NCBI GenBank assembly: GCA_964036665.1
Contig: OZ038529.1
Location: 1,364,001-1,428,000, forward strand
From: Gordius sp. MW1
Taxonomy: Eukaryota; Nematomorpha; Gordioida; Gordea; Gordiidae
Length of the DNA stretch: 64,000 nucleotides
Reading direction: 5' to 3'
The position numbers and the translations under genes were made by a program. Under the pieces are notes generated by a model. That model had not been told where the DNA came from. It worked only from the letters and a program-made list of their open reading frames with translations, and did not search any database. Each line of letters starts with the position of its first letter. The stretch's first letter is position 1. Positions 58,826-64,000 of the stretch are shown piece after piece.

Positions 58826-60152
58826 CAAAAACCCTTAAAAATTAAAAAACAAATTATGTTTTGCCCCCCCCCCCAATTAGTCACTGCCCTTTCCTAATTA
58901 GACACTGCCCCTCCCTAATAAGCCACTGCCCAAATTTTGGATAGTCGAGGACCTTTTTTTTTGCTCTCAGGAAAATTTTTGGTAGGGACAATTTTTGGAT
59001 GTCGAGACCTTTTTTTTGCTCGCTTAAAAATTTTTAAATTATTTTTTTGGTGTCAGAAAAAATCTTTTTTTAATTCTGCCCCCCCCCCCCTAATTCAAAA
59101 CCTGCGTACGCCCATGTTAAATCAAAGTCATTTTTTTGCTTATTTTTCACGCCAATTATTATTATAGGAATGTCGTGTCCCCTCCTGCGTGGCTAAATAA
59201 ATTAAGTGGGCCTGGGCCTTGGACCCTCTTTAACTATTTGTTTAAAGATTTTTGCATAATAAACACTTACCAATTATATTTGATATATTCTTAATCTATT
59301 GAAATTTATCTATAAAATGATATATATTCTGCTAATACACCCGGGTAAATGGCAAAACAACGTTTGCCGGGTTCATCTAGTGCAAAATAAAATCTAAAGT
59401 TAATTTCTATCATAGCACCTTTCACAATATAGAACGCGAATGGCTTAAAAATATAAAAAAGCCACATATGTATGAAATATATTTTGACAAATATATGCAA
59501 AAGGAAGATTTTATGGATTCAAGATAATTTATATATAACTTTGCCCGTAGAACACAACGTTAAAACCTATTTGGACATGAAAGGTTCGCCCGTTTTAGTC
59601 AATTTCACATCTTGATCAAGTTGGACGTATTGCAATGTTTGTCGTGTTACTTTTACAAAACACAAGTATCCAAAGGCCAGTGTCCTAGGCAGGATTGCCT
59701 CAAGGGGGGGGGGCGTAGATTTTGTACTAAAAAGTTTCGATTAAACAAAAATAATTTAAATTATATACATTCAATATCTACAATGGGTTTTTGATAAAAA
59801 AAACATCAATATTATCTACAATAATAAGTTTGTACATAAAAAAGCATTAACAATTAATTTGTTTAAATCGTGACCCAATTGCACCTGTGGTCTTTCTTCC
59901 ATGAGCGCAATTTGCAAAGAGCTCCTTACAAATTCTCTGTAAACCCAAGCCGGAGCCATTGTTTGAATTTGAAATATGCCTTAGTTTTTTAGGCTTAATT
60001 GGTCCCCCAATACGAAAAAACCAATTGCCCGAGCTCGGTCCGCTAATTTTTTGATAAGCAAGAAACCAGCATGGATCTTTCACAGAGATATTCTTTTATA
60101 TTTTGCTGCCTTTTAAATGCAATTTTTTTGTTAATTTTATTTAGAGGTTGAG

Positions 60153-60537
60153 TTGTTGGTTAAAGGAGGGTGCGAGATAGCTACCCACGCCGCACGTATA
60201 GCCCTGGAACACCTCCCTCTGGGTGACTCCTTTCTAAAACTGGATTTTAAAAATGTTTTCAACACCGTTCGGCACAGCTTTCATTAACGATTTTATCAAG
60301 CTATTTCCCCAATACACTAACTACATCATTTTAAGTTACGGGTGCCCTTCAATTTTGAAATTTGAAAAATTCTTCCTTGAATCCGTAGAAAGGATCCAAC
60401 AAGGCGACTCCCTAGGCCCCCCTTTATTCTGTTTGGCCATAAATCACATAATTAATGAAATTAACAAACATTGTAAACTCAGGGTTCAAGCTCGGGAGAG
60501 GACAAAAATTTTTATATATTTTTTTAAATTAAATTAA
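60153..60537 (+). pseudogene. Reverse transcriptase fragment, unit 5
   Basis: VKGGCEIATHAA is readable at 60160 on, and LKLDFKNVFN follows. A 2-bp loss (ACACCGTTCGGCACAGC) then shifts the frame at about 60262-60275. The rest resumes at 60253-60537 as TAFINDFIKLFPQ, with YGCPSILKF and ESVERIQQGD. Confidence 0.75.
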
Positions 60538-60978
60538 TATTTTGTTCTTGTTAATATCATTGATAATATGAATTTATGACCGTCCGCTGGCTACTGACCA
60601 ATGAAAAAAATGACCATTGGCCAAATAAGTCGAAATTTTTATGAACTGTCCGGGAAATGTCCGATATTTTTAAAATTAAAAGGTATTTTAGGAATCGGAA
60701 AATGTTATTTTACCCCTGGCCGCCCTGGGCACCTACGGGTAAAGTTTCAAGTGAATCGGGCGGGTAGTTTCAGAATTTAGCCCTTATTTAAAACTAAAAG
60801 GAATTTTTATTTTAATTTTTTTTTCTTTAAAATTTAATTAATATTATGTTCTTGTTAATACCATTAATCTCTCAAACATATAATATAATTTACACACGAG
60901 GACAAAACTGTTTTTTGTGACTATGTTGGATGCTGCTGAAAACAATCTCTCGGCAGGATTAGTCCCGACGGAGCTTCT

Positions 60979-61212
60979 TTGATCCCCTGGGAGGATGGTA
61001 AGTTCCTAGCATGGGACTTTACCTGCATCGATATCTTTGCGCCAACTAATAATAATTATAACCCACTTTCTTGTGCCGAAGATCGTAAAACACTCAAATA
61101 CCGAGCCAATGCTCATTCTAAGATTTTTATTCCAATAGTAGCTTCCGGTTCGGCTACTCTTGGCAAAAAAGCATTAGCACTTTTTAAATCGATAGGAAAC
61201 AGATCCCCCTAA
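60979..61212 (+). pseudogene. Retroelement C-terminal tail, unit 6
   Basis: Same as unit 2, with PDG in frame and the TC insertion upstream. The last, partial unit continues to the window end with no gene. Confidence 0.65.
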
Positions 61213-64000
61213 GCTAAATACTCACCCAGCTTTATTTTACGCCAAAAAATCGGCATTTTGATATCTAAATATAATTACAAATGTTTATCTGACACATGGC
61301 CCGTGTTGGCTATTGACGAATGTGATGAATAATTTTTTTTATTTATAATATTATTTTAAGCTCCTTTATTGTATCGTGTATCAATTTTAAAGAATAAAAG
61401 CATTTTAACATTAAATAAATTTATGAAGAGATGTATGCAATTAAGGACCATCCATCGATACATATGTATGAACCATACATCTATACATACGTATGATCCA
61501 TCCATCCATACATATGTATGAACCATACATCTATACATACGTATGATCCATCCATCCATAGGTACGTATGATCCATACTCACATACATCTATTCATAATT
61601 ACATGTGTTCTGTAGATATGTTTATCTCCCCACGGAGAGCCACCTGCCGGACCATTTCAGGATATATCTCAACATTAGATGGCGTGGTAATTGTGGTTAT
61701 ATTTAAAGAATAAATCTTAAAATCAATTTTCTTCTTTTCGTGTTTTTTCTTCGGAATGCAGAGACAGCTTCCCACTATAAAAATAAATTTTATAAACAAG
61801 TTATCATATCATATTAATTTAATTTGCAAGAAACATTTATAAAATTTAAATTACTGTAGTTTGAATTAGTGATAAGAATCAGCTAGTATATTCTATTTTC
61901 AAGTTGATTGTTAAAAAAATGGAAAAATGCTAATGTCAATTAATAAAAATGAAACTATGTTTGTGTTTGTGTGTATGTGTGTTTGATTGTTTGTATGCCA
62001 CCATCAAATTTGGAAAACTACCAGACCTATTTGGCTCAAAATTTTACAGTTTATTTCCCATACTCCGGAGCATGTTTTAAGATTTGTTCGAGCCAAATCG
62101 GTCCAGTAGCTTTTTAGGGGTCAAGTTTTTTTGTTTTATACGTTGTTTTATACGTTTTGGCACTTAATAAAGACGTCATATGACGTATAATTAGTGATGG
62201 TAATTAGCTCCAGTGAGCATTGCTCACTGTAAGCTCTGTCCCCTCACAAGCACTGTGTATCCTACTCTACTCATGAGTAGGATACAGTATCAGATGAAAA
62301 TGCTCGAGAGGCGAAAAGATAGTAGCAAAAAGTAACTCATGTATAGAGCTGTGTGCCTGAGCAGCATTATAAGTTAACTAACAGTTTAATATGAGCAAAT
62401 GCTATGAGCAAGCACTGCTCATAGCATCTCATATCACATTATAATGAGTTGTTTTGTTTTAATACATTCTGTTGTTCAACAATAACATGGCTATTTGCAT
62501 AGGCGTAAGTAGGATTTCCTCAAAGGGGGGGGGGGGGGGGTATAAAATTTGTAAGATCAAATTTTTTGTAACGATTTTTTTGAGTTCTAAATGTTTTGTT
62601 TCCTAAAAGTTTAAAGTGATATTGGCGTAAAAATAATAAAATACAAAATAAAATTCCAACAAATATTTTTTTATAAATATACAATGTAAAAATTATATAA
62701 ATTAAAAATCATGGGAGGGGTTCTAATCGGAAAACCACCCCTCCCTATGCCAATGGCTATTTGTTATGGATTAATATTTTTTAAGGCTAATTTATTTTGC
62801 AATTTTATTTATATATGGCTAAAATATATTTTGAAATCAAAATTTATTTTTTATACATGTAAAATTTATTTAATTATAAATTTTTGAATTTTCTGTCTCA
62901 CCCAGATGGTAATAATTTTTTTGACAATTTTAATATGGTTTAACTTTATATTTTATCGTTTTTAAGAAAAGGTGTAAATGTTTTAATTATATTAAAGGCT
63001 CGAACTCATTTTTTCTGGATTTTCATTATATATATCTAAAATGATTTTTAAGATTTATTTTTTATAAATGGCGAAATTATGTTTTATTGTTTAAATAATT
63101 TTTGACATTTTTAATATGACTTAATGTTTCTAAATTTATATTTAATAATATTTTTAGTTCAGGTCACAATGCAAGGTTTTATAAAAGGTGGGAAATTTCG
63201 CATAAGACATAAGTAATTAACACATTTGCTGAGCAGATTAATTGCGATATGTCACATAATTAATTAACACATTCGTTGAGCAAAATGGACAAGCAACTTG
63301 CTATCAGCAATTGCTCCTACAAAACTACTTTTATTTAAAGTTGCAAACAAGCTAACATTTTTACTGCTTGAGCTTGTATTTGCTGTTACAACTTAACTCC
63401 TCAAGCATTTTACCCCTCTTGATGACAAAGCTTATGCGTCCGAGCACATATGCTAGATATGTGTTTACGTCCAAGTCAGAGCAAAACAGCAACTTTACAA
63501 CTATACGTATAATATATGAAGCTTAAATGTTTTATTGCTGCATAAAAATTTTCTTTCATATTAAATCAGGCTAGACCCGTTACAATATGAATGAACCAGA
63601 GGAATATAAACATTAGATTCTACAAAGTATTTTATGTCATGGTTATGCGTTTATTTTGTAGAAGAAACTTAAATTACATTTAAAACTCAGTGACATTTCT
63701 TTAAGGCTTATGCTAAGCTTTATCATAAATAAATTGCATAGCAATTAATAAGTATTAATATGCTCTTCCCCAATTAATTACATATATGCTTTTTATTCCA
63801 TATCATAAAAGAAGCTTTTCCGTGTAAATTATATTATTGGATAAACTTATTTGGGTAATAAAAAAAATTTTCAATACAAAAACCCTTAAAAATTAAAAAA
63901 AAAATTATGTTTTGCCCCCCCCATTAGTCACTGCCCTTTCCTAATTAGACACTGCCCCTCCCTAATTAGCCACTGCCCAAATTTTGGATAGTCGAGGACC

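Larger units (their letters stand above)
29486..64000. repeat. Macrosatellite: ~5.05-kb head-to-tail units
   Basis: Anchored on GATCCCCTGGGAGG, units begin at 29486, 34515, 39565, 51531, 56580 and 60978. Lengths are 5029, 5050, 11966 (about 5043 without a 6.9-kb insertion), 5049, 4398 and a last partial unit of 3023. All are in the same orientation. Similarity on the left starts abruptly at 29486; the array runs off the window on the right. Each unit holds, in order: a retroelement tail, a ~58-bp minisatellite, several MITE-like blocks, AT-rich DNA, a conserved 237-bp block, a reverse transcriptase fragment and a SINE-like insertion. Units differ by few substitutions except the fifth. It lacks about 775 bp and has about 140 bp of extra sequence. 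Confidence 0.95.

Noticed and set aside
1..64000. CRISPR array, rRNA operon or bacterial operons
   Set aside because: Tandem repeats here have no spacer-repeat pattern, and no rRNA or prokaryotic gene organisation was seen.

Overview
This window looks like repeat-dense, AT-rich nuclear DNA from an invertebrate animal. The evidence is a spliced animal gene with GT-AG introns, several eukaryotic transposon classes (Tc1/mariner, hAT, non-LTR, LTR, SINE and MITE remnants), long poly-G/C tracts, and no operons, RNA operons or CRISPR arrays. An arthropod is plausible, but I cannot fix the species from sequence alone. Almost all short open frames here are noise or repeat translations. The protein-level calls I can support are one host gene present twice, one retrotransposon Gag/protease ORF, a mucin-like repeat ORF, and several dead transposase or reverse transcriptase fragments.

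Region 1 (758-22710) is a 22-kb inverted repeat. Its two 10.66-kb arms (758-11419 and 12049-22710) surround a 629-bp spacer. The arms are almost identical; I found three substitutions and two homopolymer length changes. Each arm carries a three-exon gene for the short coiled-coil protein SCOC (exons 1926-1968, 2113-2196, 2462-2622; mirror 21542-20846). The two copies point inward. Each arm also holds a decayed Tc1/mariner element with TA duplications, two non-LTR retrotransposon scraps, a deleted hAT element with a dimerisation-domain remnant, and several MITEs.

Region 2 (22711-29480) begins with an LTR-like fragment. A SINE-like family with tRNA-type box B heads and a tandem ~128-bp body follows. 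Next comes a 108-bp tandem repeat encoding a 36-residue Pro/Thr/Ser repeat on the minus strand. A compact Ty3/mag-like LTR retrotransposon (25397-27575) is inserted in that array. It has 90-bp LTRs, a GTAGG target duplication and a tRNA-Ser type primer site. Its single ORF joins Gag and protease to an integrase C-terminal domain, with reverse transcriptase, RNase H and the integrase core missing. CTCG-rich and polypyrimidine repeats and a MITE complete the region.

Region 3 (29486-64000) is a head-to-tail macrosatellite of about 5.05 kb per unit: five full-length or near full-length units and one cut by the window end. Each unit contains a dead reverse transcriptase fragment, a SINE-like insertion and the C-terminal PD...D-type tail of the same retroelement. 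It also holds a small minisatellite and several MITEs. The third unit is interrupted by a 6.9-kb composite (40199-47116) of inverted and direct LTR-element pieces. This composite is flanked by a GTTCT duplication and has the same LTR terminus at both outer ends.

The genes do not form a pathway. The window records duplication and nested transposition around one conserved host gene.
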